Assembly (NCBI GenBank): GCA_913031285.1
Contig: CAJWEI010000001.1
Location: forward strand, 43,685-107,684
Origin: an uncultured Alphaproteobacteria bacterium
GTDB taxonomy: Bacteria; Pseudomonadota; Alphaproteobacteria; Rhodobacterales; Rhodobacteraceae
DNA length: 64,000 nt
Direction of reading: 5' to 3'
Positions 42,080 to 51,340 of the stretch are shown one piece after another. Position numbers and translations under genes: made by a program. Under the pieces are notes generated by a model. The model was not told the DNA's origin. It searched no databases and worked only from the letters and a program-made list of their open reading frames with translations. Every line of letters starts with the position of its first letter. The stretch's first letter is position 1.

Positions 42080-42955
42080 ATGTTTGTTGCATCTTTGATT
42101 TCGCCATCGGGAATGCTTGATGAAAGTCTCGTAGACAGCCTTCGCAACGCTTGGGGCGGTGGTGTTTATAAATGGCTTAGCGTAGATGAAGCTGCTGAGT
42201 TTGAGCTTGATCGAATACCGGATAATCGTTGGAAAGTATGGCAAGATTTGCAGGCAATGAAGGTGGATTTGATTTTTCAGCTAAGTCACAACCGTCGCAA
42301 AAAAATGCTGCTTGCCGATATGGACAGCACAATGATAGAGCAAGAGTGCATCGATGAATTGGCGGATGAAGCTGGCATTGGGGAGCATACAAAAGCTATA
42401 ACTGCGCGTGCAATGAACGGAGAACTTGATTTTGAAGAGGCCCTTACAGAACGAGTGTCTAGGCTCAAAGGGGAACCTGCAAGTATTATAGAACGTGTCT
42501 TAAGCGAACGCATAACATTTATGCCCGGGGGTGCAGTGGTTCTTGCGACTATGAAGGCAAACGGCGGATATGCCGCTTTGGTGTCTGGTGGATTTACTGC
42601 GTTTACCGAAAAAGTGGCCGATAGTCTTGGCTTCGATGAACATCAAGCCAACACTTTAATTATCAAAGAGGGCTTCTTAACAGGAAAGGTAGGATATCCT
42701 ATTTTAGGCCGTCAGGCGAAAGTTGATGCTATGGAAAAAATCGCTTCACGCATAAAAATCAAAGCCTCGGATATCATTGCCGTTGGTGATGGAGCCAATG
42801 ATCTTGGAATGCTAGCTCGCGCTGGAACAGGTGTTGCACTACATGCTAAACCTAGTGTTGCAGCAAAATGTGATGTTCGCATTAATTTTGGAGACTTGAC
42901 GGCTTTATTATTTTTGCAGGGGTACGACCGCCAGGAATTCGTCGAACTTGATTAA
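42080..42955 (+). CDS. serB: Phosphoserine phosphatase
   Basis: Last step of serine synthesis, a HAD-family phosphatase. The start is set at the ATG at 42080 (MFVASLISPSGML, 291 residues) with AGGAAA upstream; an earlier ATG at 42041 would add 13 residues. The HAD motifs are complete: nucleophile LLADMDSTMI, SGGFTAFT, and GDGANDLGML. It is divergent from serC-serA and is followed by msrB after 70 bp. Confidence 0.95.
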   Translation: MFVASLISPSGMLDESLVDSLRNAWGGGVYKWLSVDEAAEFELDRIPDNRWKVWQDLQAMKVDLIFQLSHNRRKKMLLADMDSTMIEQECIDELADEAGIGEHTKAITARAMNGELDFEEALTERVSRLKGEPASIIERVLSERITFMPGGAVVLATMKANGGYAALVSGGFTAFTEKVADSLGFDEHQANTLIIKEGFLTGKVGYPILGRQAKVDAMEKIASRIKIKASDIIAVGDGANDLGMLARAGTGVALHAKPSVAAKCDVRINFGDLTALLFLQGYDRQEFVELD

Positions 42956-43025
42956 AAACAGCGGATCCTCTTTAACTTCCCCCTATTTGCACCATTTAAC
43001 AGATTGTGGTGTGAAGGAGACAATT

Positions 43026-43469
43026 ATGGCTAAATATAACCGAGACGCAAATGCTATATCGTTGCTGAGCGAAGAGGAGTTCTGGGTAACTCAGCAAAGT
43101 GGGACTGAGCGTCCTGGTACTGGCAAGCTTTTGTTCAATAAAGAGCCTGGGCTTTATGTGGATATAGTTTCAGGTGAGCCCTTGTTCGCTTCCTCTGACA
43201 AATATGAGAGTGGCTGTGGTTGGCCGAGCTTTACCAAGCCAATTGAAACAAAAAATATCACCGAAATAAAGGACAATACCCTTGGGATGACGCGTATTGA
43301 AGTGCGTAGCCATCACGGGGAAAGTCATTTGGGCCACGTATTTACAGACGGCCCGGCCGATAGAGGCGGTCTAAGATATTGCATTAATTCAGCCTCGCTT
43401 CGGTTTGTGCATGTGGATGACATGCAGCGTGAAGGCTATGGTGAATATATTGATCAAGTGGAGATTTGA
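43026..43469 (+). CDS. msrB: Peptide-methionine (R)-S-oxide reductase MsrB
   Basis: Repairs R-methionine sulfoxide in proteins. The start is the ATG at 43026 behind AAGGAGAC, giving 147 residues ([14 protein letters not shown]). The SGCGWPSF motif and the catalytic cysteine in [12 protein letters not shown] are present. The zinc-binding CxxC pairs of the common form are absent ([13 protein letters not shown] in place of VC..CG), so this is the non-zinc form. It is followed by msrA two bases later. Confidence 0.95.
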   Translation: MAKYNRDANAISLLSEEEFWVTQQSGTERPGTGKLLFNKEPGLYVDIVSGEPLFASSDKYESGCGWPSFTKPIETKNITEIKDNTLGMTRIEVRSHHGESHLGHVFTDGPADRGGLRYCINSASLRFVHVDDMQREGYGEYIDQVEI

Positions 43470-43471
43470 AT

Positions 43472-43960
43472 ATGAGCGAACGAGCTGTTTTGGCAGGTGG
43501 CTGCTTTTGGGGTATGGAAGACCTTATTTGTAAAATGCCTGGAGTGATTTCAACGCGGGTGGGTTATACTGGAGGGGATGTTCCCAACGCGACTTACAGG
43601 CATCATGGGACGCATGCTGAAGGCATTGAAGTTATTTTTGATCCAGAAAAAATGAGCTACCGGAAATTACTGGAGTTTTTCTTTCAGATCCATGATCCAA
43701 CTACTCTCAACCGCCAAGGTAATGATCGCGGTGTCTCTTACCGTTCTGCGATTTACTATGTTGATGAGGCCCAGCAGGCTGAAGCTCATCGTACTATAAT
43801 GGATGTCAATGCCAGCGGACTGTGGCCCAATAAAGTCGTGACCGAAGTTGCAAGGGTGAGCGAATTTTGGGAAGCAGAACCGGAGCATCAAAACTATATT
43901 CAGCGTGTTCCTCACGGTTATACCTGCCACTTTATTCGGCCGGATTGGGTATTGCCTTAA
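43472..43960 (+). CDS. msrA: Peptide-methionine (S)-S-oxide reductase MsrA
   Basis: Repairs the S epimer of methionine sulfoxide. It has 162 residues from the ATG at 43472. The catalytic motif reads [11 protein letters not shown], followed by [13 protein letters not shown] and [11 protein letters not shown], all typical. It forms a unit with msrB, both possibly cotranscribed with serB. With MsrP-MsrQ at 61.7 kb the cell has cytoplasmic and periplasmic methionine repair. Confidence 0.96.
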   Translation: MSERAVLAGGCFWGMEDLICKMPGVISTRVGYTGGDVPNATYRHHGTHAEGIEVIFDPEKMSYRKLLEFFFQIHDPTTLNRQGNDRGVSYRSAIYYVDEAQQAEAHRTIMDVNASGLWPNKVVTEVARVSEFWEAEPEHQNYIQRVPHGYTCHFIRPDWVLP

Positions 43961-44015
43961 TCTGCATAAAGGCAAATGGGTTCCGGACGGCTTTAGTACG
44001 GTCTTGGATAAGCTA

Positions 44016-44813
44016 ATGGAAACAACACGAGGCATTCTATTCAGACTGTGTTCTGTAGTGTGCTTTGTCGTAATCTTTGCAATGATTAAAGCTACATCGG
44101 ATACAGTACCAGCTCGTCAAGCCGTTTTTTACAGGTCAGCATTTGCATTGCCTTTGATCATTGGTTGGATGGCGATAAGGTCGGATGTTAGTATTGGGCT
44201 GAAGGTGAAATCCCGTTTCAGCCATTTCTGGCGCAGTATTTTTGGTACTGGTGCTCTAAGTCTTAATTTTGCTGCCATTGGATATCTACCGCTGCCGGAA
44301 AAGACGGCCATCGGGTATGCCGCGCCGTTACTTACAGTGGCTTTTGCAGCGCTTATTATTGGGGAAAGTTTACGGATTTTCCGTATCTCCGCAGTTGCGC
44401 TTGGCCTGTTGGGCGTAATGGTCATTGTCGAGCCTCGACTTACGGTCATTAACGATGCTTCCGCTGATAAAAGAGTTGCCATAGGGGTCTGCTTAGTTCT
44501 TGCTGCTGCCGTCTTTAGTGCGCTGGCTCAGATTCAAATTCGACTTCTCGTTCAAAATGAACACCCTACGGCAATTGCGTTTTACTTTGCTGTGACGTCA
44601 AAGTGTCTGTCGCTGTTTAGTGCGCCGTTCGAGTACGCGTCTATTATTTTTGCGCTTCTAATTGGCTATTTTGTATTTTACGAAGTTGTGAACGGCCAAA
44701 TGCTCATTGGTGTCAGTATTGTGATTTGTGCCGGTGTCATTATAATCTGGCGTGAAGCACAGCTTGGTAGTGAACGATCCAAAGAAAATGTGCTCAAACC
44801 TCCGCTGCATTAA
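44016..44813 (+). CDS. EamA/DMT-family transporter with an internal deletion
   Basis: A membrane protein of the drug/metabolite transporter superfamily. From the ATG at 44016 it has 265 residues, short for a ten-helix member. The first EamA repeat looks complete (FYRSAFALPLIIG, GYAAPLLTVAFAALIIGE). In the second, the sequence jumps from FYFAVTSKCLSLFS directly to APFEYASIIFALLIGYFVF, skipping roughly 40 residues that normally hold a helix pair and its connecting loop. The frame is kept (junction near 44616-44624). It is probably non-functional or altered. Its stop codon overlaps the end of the convergent pseudogene. Confidence 0.72.
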   Translation: METTRGILFRLCSVVCFVVIFAMIKATSDTVPARQAVFYRSAFALPLIIGWMAIRSDVSIGLKVKSRFSHFWRSIFGTGALSLNFAAIGYLPLPEKTAIGYAAPLLTVAFAALIIGESLRIFRISAVALGLLGVMVIVEPRLTVINDASADKRVAIGVCLVLAAAVFSALAQIQIRLLVQNEHPTAIAFYFAVTSKCLSLFSAPFEYASIIFALLIGYFVFYEVVNGQMLIGVSIVICAGVIIIWREAQLGSERSKENVLKPPLH

Positions 44814-46125
44814 CCATCTTGCCAAGCCTTCCACAGATAGATTGGGCGTAAAACTTGTCTGCTATAACGCCCAAAAGGTAATCTTTTGGGAAGCTGACGC
44901 ATTACTGGAGAAAAAGGCCTTGCGGCGTCTGCCCTATAGCTAAATCACTTAGCAAAGAAGCAGAATAAGTATTCATCGCAATACCATCTCCATGATAGGC
45001 AAATCCCGCAAACGCGCCTTCTATCTCTGGAATTGGGCCGGCAAAAGGCAATCTTAATCAGTCCAAACATGCCAGACCAGACCATTCATAGTCTACCTCC
45101 ACGTTTTTACATGCCGCAAACATTTGGTAAAATTGCACCTGATCATTTGTGCTGTGTAGTGGTCCTCTTTACGTGTAGAAAATAATCCGCCGCGCATTCT
45201 AAATAAAAAGCGCTTATCGGATAAAAAACTAAATTAATGCAAAAGCTGCCGCCTATCAAATGCCATTTGATCGCTGGTACAGCTTTGATTCTTAGTTCTT
45301 GATCGCTCAAGGGACGAGCTACGATAATTGATGACTGCACGACATAAAGCGCGCAGTATCTAGCTTGGAACATTCTCGCTGAAATAGCCATTTGTTGCGA
45401 GGATAATACGGTCCGTTGTAATCTCTATGCTTTGTTTATGCAGGTTAAACCCGCTCTTGGACTTTGAAATTTTTCAACTGTAGTATTTCTGTACACCTTC
45501 GTACCGCCGCTGATGGCATGTTTGAAAGTCCTGCTGCATATTTACGAGGGTTTAGCCCAAATCCGATGTGAATTGTTAGACCTGCATGAAACTGCCCGGC
45601 AAGCCCAAGTTGGGTTAATTCTTGTGTTGAGCGATAGGTGTCTGAGACGCCATAAATCTCTTTTGTGCTATATATTTTGCCTCAGTAAAGAGGCATCCTT
45701 GGCCCTGTATGAGTGCTGAGTTTCCATTTTAGAGCGGGTATTTGCGTCAATGCGCAATTCCTTGATATGGCTGGCCACGAGATTGACAGCTGCGTGTTCG
45801 CTCTTTGGCTAGATTAGCCGTTCTTGCCGCTTTGATGATCAAGCTGATGATCTATAATTAGCCCACCTCCAGTGCAGCAAAACCAACCATTACGCCCTTT
45901 TGCGCTAAATAACGGCTGTTGAGCGTTCAGGAGCACTGTACCAACGCCTTTTTGTGCCAAATAGTAAGCTGCTGAAATTCTGGTGAAGCCAGCGCCATTA
46001 ATAGCCACGTCACAGCGGATATTCCGCTTTAATGGTGCAAATTGAGTTTGTGGTCCATTATCCTGCCATTAACATCCGTTGATAGGGTCCTGTACATAAG
46101 CACGATCTGCACAAACACGTTTCAT
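44811..46125 (-). pseudogene. FAD-dependent amine/D-amino-acid oxidoreductase, heavily decayed
   Basis: A nearly full-length ghost of a DadA/PuuB-like oxidase. The start at 46125 reads MKRVCADRAYVQDPINGC, then an in-frame TAA (46069-46071), then the FAD-binding INGAGFTRISAAYYLAQKG and the GRNGWFCCTGGG segment. Frameshifts follow, with recognisable pieces FGLNPRKYAAGL, SSIIVARPLSDQELR, IEGAFAGFAYHGDGIAM, and the C-terminus LPKRLPFGRYSRQVLRPIYL ending at 44811. The total span matches a protein of about 435 residues. Its neighbours are an aminotransferase and a polyamine-type importer, fitting a former gamma-glutamylputrescine or similar oxidase. Confidence 0.85.
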
Positions 46126-46501
46126 AGGACTATTCTTTCTGCGTTCTTCCTAGCGAGTAACTCTGAGAGATCAAAGAGGTAGAAATCATCGCTACAGCAG
46201 AAAATCGTTAGCGGGCAGCGCTGTCGAATACGGACCCGAAGTTAAGGGCGCGATTACTAAATCATCCGAGCACAGAGTGGAGGTCCGAAACCAAAGTTAG
46301 TGCTGTAAACATTAAGTTGTATTTCAATTGTGACCGCGTTGATTAGTAGCCAGTGTTACCATAGGCACTTAATTTGATCAAACGTCGCTGAAAGAGCTCA
46401 TATCGGAATGTTTCCAAGGCAAGAAGAGACTGGCAATAGAAGTTTGATGACTCTATGCTTAAAGAGTGCTTAAATCGCATTTATTGGAAACGGTATTTTA
46501 A
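46126..46501. other. Divergent region between the oxidase pseudogene and the GntR regulator
   Basis: About 375 bp with no gene recognised. It would have held the promoters of the former oxidase gene and of the regulator, and operators for the latter are likely here. Confidence 0.35.
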
Positions 46502-47173
46502 ATGGGTAGTAGAATGAAAAACGAGATTAGTCATTTGAAAGTTCCAGCACATGAACTCGTTTATCAAAATTTGCGCGAGCTGATTTTGTTTGGTGAGATT
46601 GCTCCAGGGCAGACGGTAACAATAAAGGGTTTAATCGAGCAATTGAACGCTGGGATGACCCCGGTTCGTGAGGCCATACGTCGCCTAAGCGCTGAAGGTG
46701 CCCTGACATTTCAAGGGAATCGTCGTGTGATCGTTCCAACTCTGTCAGAGCAAAATGTGAGTGAATTGAACTTTTTAAGAAGAGCACTCGAGCCTAAGTT
46801 GATTGCAATGGCTACCAAGCGCGTAAAATCAGAAGATATTGAGGATTTAAGGAGAATAGATCGTGAACTCGATAACGCTATCAAGAGTGGTGATATAAAT
46901 GCCTATCTCCGCCAGAATTACTGGTTTCACAAAACACTCTACAAACTGGCAGAGGCACCCATTCTAGATCAGGTCGTTGATATTCTATGGCTTCGTTATG
47001 GTCCTTCTTTGCGGGTTGTTTGCGGTAGAATTGGAACTTTGAATCTGACTGATCAGCATAAAGAGACTTTAAACGCAATGTCCGACGGCGATGCTCAGAG
47101 AGCAGCGGATGCAATCCGAGCCGACATAACGCAGGGAATTGATCAGATAAAATATTCGATGCGTAATTCTTGA
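46502..47173 (+). CDS. GntR-family transcriptional regulator (FCD subfamily)
   Basis: A 223-residue DNA-binding regulator. The N-terminal winged helix covers about residues 15-80, with GMTPVREAIRRLSAEGAL as recognition helix and wing region. The C-terminal helical FCD domain includes FLRRALEPKLIAMATKR and the metal-binding-type YLRQNYWFHKTLYKLAE, where effector or metal is bound. It lies directly upstream of the aminotransferase and importer genes in the same direction, so it most likely controls their use of an amine or amino-acid substrate. A start at 46514 is also possible. Confidence 0.88.
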   Translation: MGSRMKNEISHLKVPAHELVYQNLRELILFGEIAPGQTVTIKGLIEQLNAGMTPVREAIRRLSAEGALTFQGNRRVIVPTLSEQNVSELNFLRRALEPKLIAMATKRVKSEDIEDLRRIDRELDNAIKSGDINAYLRQNYWFHKTLYKLAEAPILDQVVDILWLRYGPSLRVVCGRIGTLNLTDQHKETLNAMSDGDAQRAADAIRADITQGIDQIKYSMRNS

Positions 47174-47189
47174 ATAATCTGTGATTAGA

Positions 47190-47217
47190 TTGACAAAATT
47201 AAATTTGATCATATTAT
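47190..47217 (+). promoter_or_regulatory. Sigma70-type promoter before the aminotransferase
   Basis: A perfect -35 box TTGACA (47190-47195), 16-bp spacer and TATTAT -10 box (47212-47217) lie 55 bp ahead of the aminotransferase start. The spacer includes TTTGATCATA, partly palindromic, which could be an operator for the adjacent GntR regulator. Confidence 0.55.
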
Positions 47218-47272
47218 CTGATTGTATGAATTTTCAGTCGTACAAGTGCAGGAATTTCGAAAAGGTGAAACT

Positions 47273-48679
47273 ATGAACATTATCAAAAATACTTTTCCCA
47301 CAGAAGACCTGCAGCGACGTGACGCCGCACATCACATACATCCTTTTACAGATCAGGCCGAACTTGCACTAAACGGGGTCCGGATTGTCACAAGCGCTGA
47401 GGGTGTATTTGTGACTGATAGCGATGGGCATAAGATGCTGGATGCTATGGCAGGTCTATGGTGCGTGAATATTGGCTACGGTCGGATCGAACTTGCTGAA
47501 GCCGCCTTTAAGCAGATGAATACTCTGCCCTATTACAATACCTTTTTTCAAAGCACACATATGCCCGTTATCGAATTATCCGAAAAACTTGCAAGGCTGG
47601 CACCTGATAATCTAAATAATGTATTTTATGCAAGTTCAGGATCTGAAGCTAACGATACCAACATACGTTTGGTGCGTCAGTATTGGGCTTTAAAAGGCAA
47701 ACCAGATAAAAAAATTATTATCAGTCGAAATAATGCCTATCATGGTTCGACCATGGGTGGGGCTTCGCTTGGGGGTATGCAAAGCATGCACGAGCAAGGT
47801 AGCCTTCCGATTGCGGATATTTACCATATTGAACAACCTGATTGGTGGTCGCAAGGCGGAGATATGACACCTGCAGAATTCGGTAAATTCGCTGCTTTAA
47901 AACTTGAAGAAGCCATACTTTGCCATGGCGAAAAGCGCATTGCGGCTTTTATTGCCGAGCCTGTACAGGGAGCGGGTGGTGTCATTGTTCCGCCAGATAC
48001 CTATTGGCCAGAATTGCAAAGAATCTGCGACAGCTATGAAATATTACTAATTGCTGATGAAGTGATCTGCGGCTTTGGGCGTACAGGTAATTGGTTTGGT
48101 AGTCAGACTTTTAATATAAGACCGGATATAATGACAATTGCCAAAGGTTTAAGCTCGGGATATCAACCGATCGGTGGATCAATTGTAAGCGATGAGATTG
48201 CACAGGTTATCGGTTCTGAGGAATTTACGCATGGATATACGTATTCTAGCCATCCTGTGGCAGCGGCGGTTGCATGCGAAAACCTCCGCATTCTCGAAGA
48301 GGAAGCTATCGTTGATACAGTCAGAGATTTCACCGGCCCCTATCTCAAGGCAAAATGGGAGTCTTTAGAGGATCATCCATTAGTTGGAGAAGCAAAAATG
48401 GTTGGTCTCATGGGATCGCTAGCGCTAAGTCCGGGTAAAAAATCACGGGCGCCGTTTAAAGTGAAAGAGGGGACCGTCGGTGTTATGTGTCGCCAGCACT
48501 GCTTCAATAATCACCTCATCATGCGCGCTGTCGGTGACCGTATGATTATTTCACCCCCTTTAATAATTTCAAAAGGTGAGATTGACTTACTGATTGATCG
48601 CACAGTTTTTTCACTAGACGCATGCTACGCAGAAGTCAAAACTAAAGGGTTTTTAGAGGCTGCTGAGCCAAATTCATAA
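47273..48679 (+). CDS. Class III aminotransferase, putrescine/omega-amino-acid type
   Basis: A PLP enzyme of 468 residues. The start is the ATG at 47273 (MNIIKNTFPTEDL) behind AAAGGTGA; a start at 47222 is less likely. Visible are MAGLWCVNIGYG, YASSGSEANDTNIRL, the Asp pocket LIADEVICGFGRTG, and the PLP lysine in IAKGLSSGYQPIG. Relatives transfer the amino group of putrescine, beta-alanine or other omega-amines to pyruvate. With a polyamine-type importer downstream and a regulator upstream, putrescine or a related amine is the likely substrate, but taurine or beta-alanine cannot be excluded. Confidence 0.88.
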   Translation: MNIIKNTFPTEDLQRRDAAHHIHPFTDQAELALNGVRIVTSAEGVFVTDSDGHKMLDAMAGLWCVNIGYGRIELAEAAFKQMNTLPYYNTFFQSTHMPVIELSEKLARLAPDNLNNVFYASSGSEANDTNIRLVRQYWALKGKPDKKIIISRNNAYHGSTMGGASLGGMQSMHEQGSLPIADIYHIEQPDWWSQGGDMTPAEFGKFAALKLEEAILCHGEKRIAAFIAEPVQGAGGVIVPPDTYWPELQRICDSYEILLIADEVICGFGRTGNWFGSQTFNIRPDIMTIAKGLSSGYQPIGGSIVSDEIAQVIGSEEFTHGYTYSSHPVAAAVACENLRILEEEAIVDTVRDFTGPYLKAKWESLEDHPLVGEAKMVGLMGSLALSPGKKSRAPFKVKEGTVGVMCRQHCFNNHLIMRAVGDRMIISPPLIISKGEIDLLIDRTVFSLDACYAEVKTKGFLEAAEPNS

Positions 48680-48955
48680 CGCAGGGTTGCAAAACAATGG
48701 ATTTGGAATTTTAGCAGTTCGGAGCGCAACAGTATTTTTGCTTCTTTTCAACCATTTGTGATTCGCAAATTTGAAACTATCCATCCGGAGCATAATTCAC
48801 GGTTATTATTCAAAGTAGTGTTTTTTATCTACTATTATCATTAATTGGGCTATTTTATGGTAATTTATCGCTCAACTGTTGCATCATGTTTACGCAACCT
48901 ATTTAAAGGACAAAGTCGGCTGGTTTTGTGGACGAAAGTAACCGGGGATCCAAAT

Positions 48956-50056
48956 TTGACGGACAATACTGCGCAAGATGCTTTTGTTGAATTCGAAAAA
49001 GTTCAAAAAAGCTATGATGGTGAAACTCTGGTTGTTAAGGATTTAAACCTTAGGATAGCCAAGGGTGAATTTCTAACGATGTTAGGCCCATCTGGATCGG
49101 GTAAGACGACTTGTCTTATGATGTTGGCGGGATTTGAAACAGCTACATATGGATCAATCCGCCTTGATGGAACTTCTATAAATAATATCCCACCGCACAA
49201 GCGCGGTATTGGGATGGTGTTCCAAAATTACGCTCTTTTCCCTCATATGACAGTTGCAGAAAATTTAGCTTTTCCACTAGAAGTTAGGAAACTTGGCAGG
49301 TCTATCCGCGAGGAAAAAGTAAACCGTGCATTGGAAATGGTAGAAATGCAAGCTTTCGACGGTCGCCGTCCAGCACAGCTTTCTGGTGGCCAGCAGCAAA
49401 GGATCGCTTTGGCGCGGGCTTTGGTGTTTGAACCCGAACTCGTGCTAATGGATGAGCCTTTGGGGGCATTGGACAAACAGCTGCGGGAAAAAATGCAGTT
49501 TGAGATTACTGGGCTAGCCCATCGTTTGGGGATTACAGTTGTTTATGTAACTCACGATCAAACGGAAGCGTTGACCATGTCAGATAGAGTTGCCGTTTTC
49601 GACGATGGTCGGATCCAGCAATTGGCTACCCCCGATCAGCTTTATGAGAAGCCTGAAAACAGCTTTGTTGCCCAATTTATAGGCGAGAACAACACAATGG
49701 AAGGGGTTGTGAAAGAAGTGGATGGTGAGCTTGCTAAGGTTGAATTAGACGGTGGTGAAACTATCGCATGCAAGCCGATTAATGTTAACCGTCCTGGAGA
49801 GCGTACGAGGGTGTCAATCCGTCCGGAACGTGTCGAATTCAATAAAAGTCGTTTGAAGCCTGGTGCACATACGCTGAAGGCAGAGGTTCTCGAATTCATT
49901 TATATGGGCGACATCTTTCGTACGCGACTTAGAGTGGCCGGTAATGATCAATTTATAATTAAAACTCGGAATGCGCCAGATCAAGTTCGACTAGAACTTG
50001 GCGCCGAGGTAGAAATTGGTTGGTTGCCATCTGATTGCCGAGCCTTAGATGCATAA
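48956..50056 (+). CDS. potA: Polyamine-type ABC transporter ATP-binding protein
   Basis: ATPase of a PotABCD-like importer, acting at the inner face of the membrane. A TTG start at 48956 is chosen because GGGGA lies seven bases upstream and the product (LTDNTAQDAFVEFEKVQKSYD, 366 residues) matches the family; the frame stays open back to 48845, with an ATG at 48857, but that sequence is unlike PotA. Walker A is LGPSGSGKTT, the signature LSGGQQQRIALARAL, Walker B VLMDEPLGALD, and a C-terminal TOBE domain follows. About 275 bp without a gene precede it. The substrate is inferred only from family. Confidence 0.9.
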   Translation: MTDNTAQDAFVEFEKVQKSYDGETLVVKDLNLRIAKGEFLTMLGPSGSGKTTCLMMLAGFETATYGSIRLDGTSINNIPPHKRGIGMVFQNYALFPHMTVAENLAFPLEVRKLGRSIREEKVNRALEMVEMQAFDGRRPAQLSGGQQQRIALARALVFEPELVLMDEPLGALDKQLREKMQFEITGLAHRLGITVVYVTHDQTEALTMSDRVAVFDDGRIQQLATPDQLYEKPENSFVAQFIGENNTMEGVVKEVDGELAKVELDGGETIACKPINVNRPGERTRVSIRPERVEFNKSRLKPGAHTLKAEVLEFIYMGDIFRTRLRVAGNDQFIIKTRNAPDQVRLELGAEVEIGWLPSDCRALDA

Positions 50057-50163
50057 AAGTTAACGAGATAGCGCACCTATCAATTGGTGTAGCTTAAGAC
50101 ATATCTGTTGTTTTGCCCGTAACACGGATACTTTTTTAAAAACGGGTCGCATGGGAGAATGCA

Positions 50164-51255
50164 ATGAATGTTACTAAAACTTTTGTAGCCACGGCGGCCT
50201 TGTCGCTGGTTACAGGATTGGTGATTGCTGAGGAAATGACCATCGTGTCATGGGGCGGAGCCTATTCAAAGTCGCAATTGAATGCGTATCACAATCCTTA
50301 TTCCGCTAAAACTGGAGTTACCATCCTTAATGATGATAGCTCGTCCACGGCCGTCGCTAAGTTGCGTGCAATGAATGAAGCGAATAACGTCACTTGGGAC
50401 GTTGTGGATGTAGAAGCTGGTCCTGCGATGCAGCTGTGTGACGAAGGTCTAGCAATGGTTATCGATCCTGATACGATGCTTGCACCAGCGCCAGATGGAA
50501 CATCTGCAGCTGACGACTTTGGCGATATGTTGGTGTCGGAGTGCTTCATTCCTCAGATCGTGTATTCGACTACGTTTGGATACCGTACTGACCTCGTGGG
50601 TTCCACTGCTCCAACAAGCGTTTGTGACGTGTTTAATACGGCTGCTTACCCTGGTAAACGCTCCCTCTTCTCAGTTCCGATTAATACAATGGAATGGGCA
50701 TTGCTATGCGATGGCGTAGCCAAGACAGACATTTATGACGTTCTGGAAACACCTGAAGGTCAAGATCAAGCGCTTGCAAAGCTCGATACAATCAAAGACG
50801 ACGTAATCTGGGTGTCTTCTGGGTCTGATACTCCTCAGCTTTTAGCTGATGGTGAAGTTATCATGGGTGCAACCTACAACGGACGTCTGTTTGCTCTTAT
50901 AGAAGAGCAAAAGCAGCCAGTCGCAATGATCTGGGATGGTCAGGTTATGGATTTGGACGGCTGGATTATACCAACAGGCCTGAGCCCAGAGCGCCAGGCA
51001 CGCGCGCTGGATTTCATTATGTTCGCGACCGATACACAACGTTTGGCCGATCAAGCCAAGTGGATCAGCTATGGTCCAGCGCGTGCATCGTCTGCGCCTT
51101 TAGTTGGCAAACATGCCGAGCTTGGTATCGAAATGGGACCGCACATGCCAACAGCCCCTGAAAACCTGGAACGTGCATTCCTTATGAACTATGGCTTTTG
51201 GGCTGATTATCGTGATGATCTCGATGCTAAGTTTCAAGCTTGGTTGGCTAAATAA
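50164..51255 (+). CDS. potD: Periplasmic substrate-binding protein of polyamine-type ABC importer
   Basis: A 363-residue solute-binding protein with a signal peptide of about 22 residues (MNVTKTFVATAALSLV, then cleavage after VIA). The mature start, EEMTIVSWGGAYSKSQ, is the typical first strand of PotD-like proteins. A two-cysteine pair around CDEGLAM and SECFIPQ could form a disulfide. It lies between the ATPase and permease genes. Ligand residues cannot be read safely, so spermidine, putrescine or another cationic amine are all possible. Confidence 0.88.
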   Translation: MNVTKTFVATAALSLVTGLVIAEEMTIVSWGGAYSKSQLNAYHNPYSAKTGVTILNDDSSSTAVAKLRAMNEANNVTWDVVDVEAGPAMQLCDEGLAMVIDPDTMLAPAPDGTSAADDFGDMLVSECFIPQIVYSTTFGYRTDLVGSTAPTSVCDVFNTAAYPGKRSLFSVPINTMEWALLCDGVAKTDIYDVLETPEGQDQALAKLDTIKDDVIWVSSGSDTPQLLADGEVIMGATYNGRLFALIEEQKQPVAMIWDGQVMDLDGWIIPTGLSPERQARALDFIMFATDTQRLADQAKWISYGPARASSAPLVGKHAELGIEMGPHMPTAPENLERAFLMNYGFWADYRDDLDAKFQAWLAK

Positions 51256-51268
51256 GTCACAAAAATCG

Positions 51269-51291
51269 GGAAGGGCTGGTTAAGCCCTTCC
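51269..51291 (+). promoter_or_regulatory. Intercistronic stem-loop after the binding-protein gene
   Basis: A perfect 8-bp stem GGAAGGGC/GCCCTTCC with a seven-base loop follows the binding-protein stop by 13 bases. No T-run follows, so it is not a standard terminator. Such structures protect the upstream mRNA and allow more binding protein than permease to be made. Confidence 0.65.
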
Positions 51292-51340
51292 TGCTTCGCT
51301 TAGTGCACTACGCATCATTATATTTTATAGTAGGCAAATC

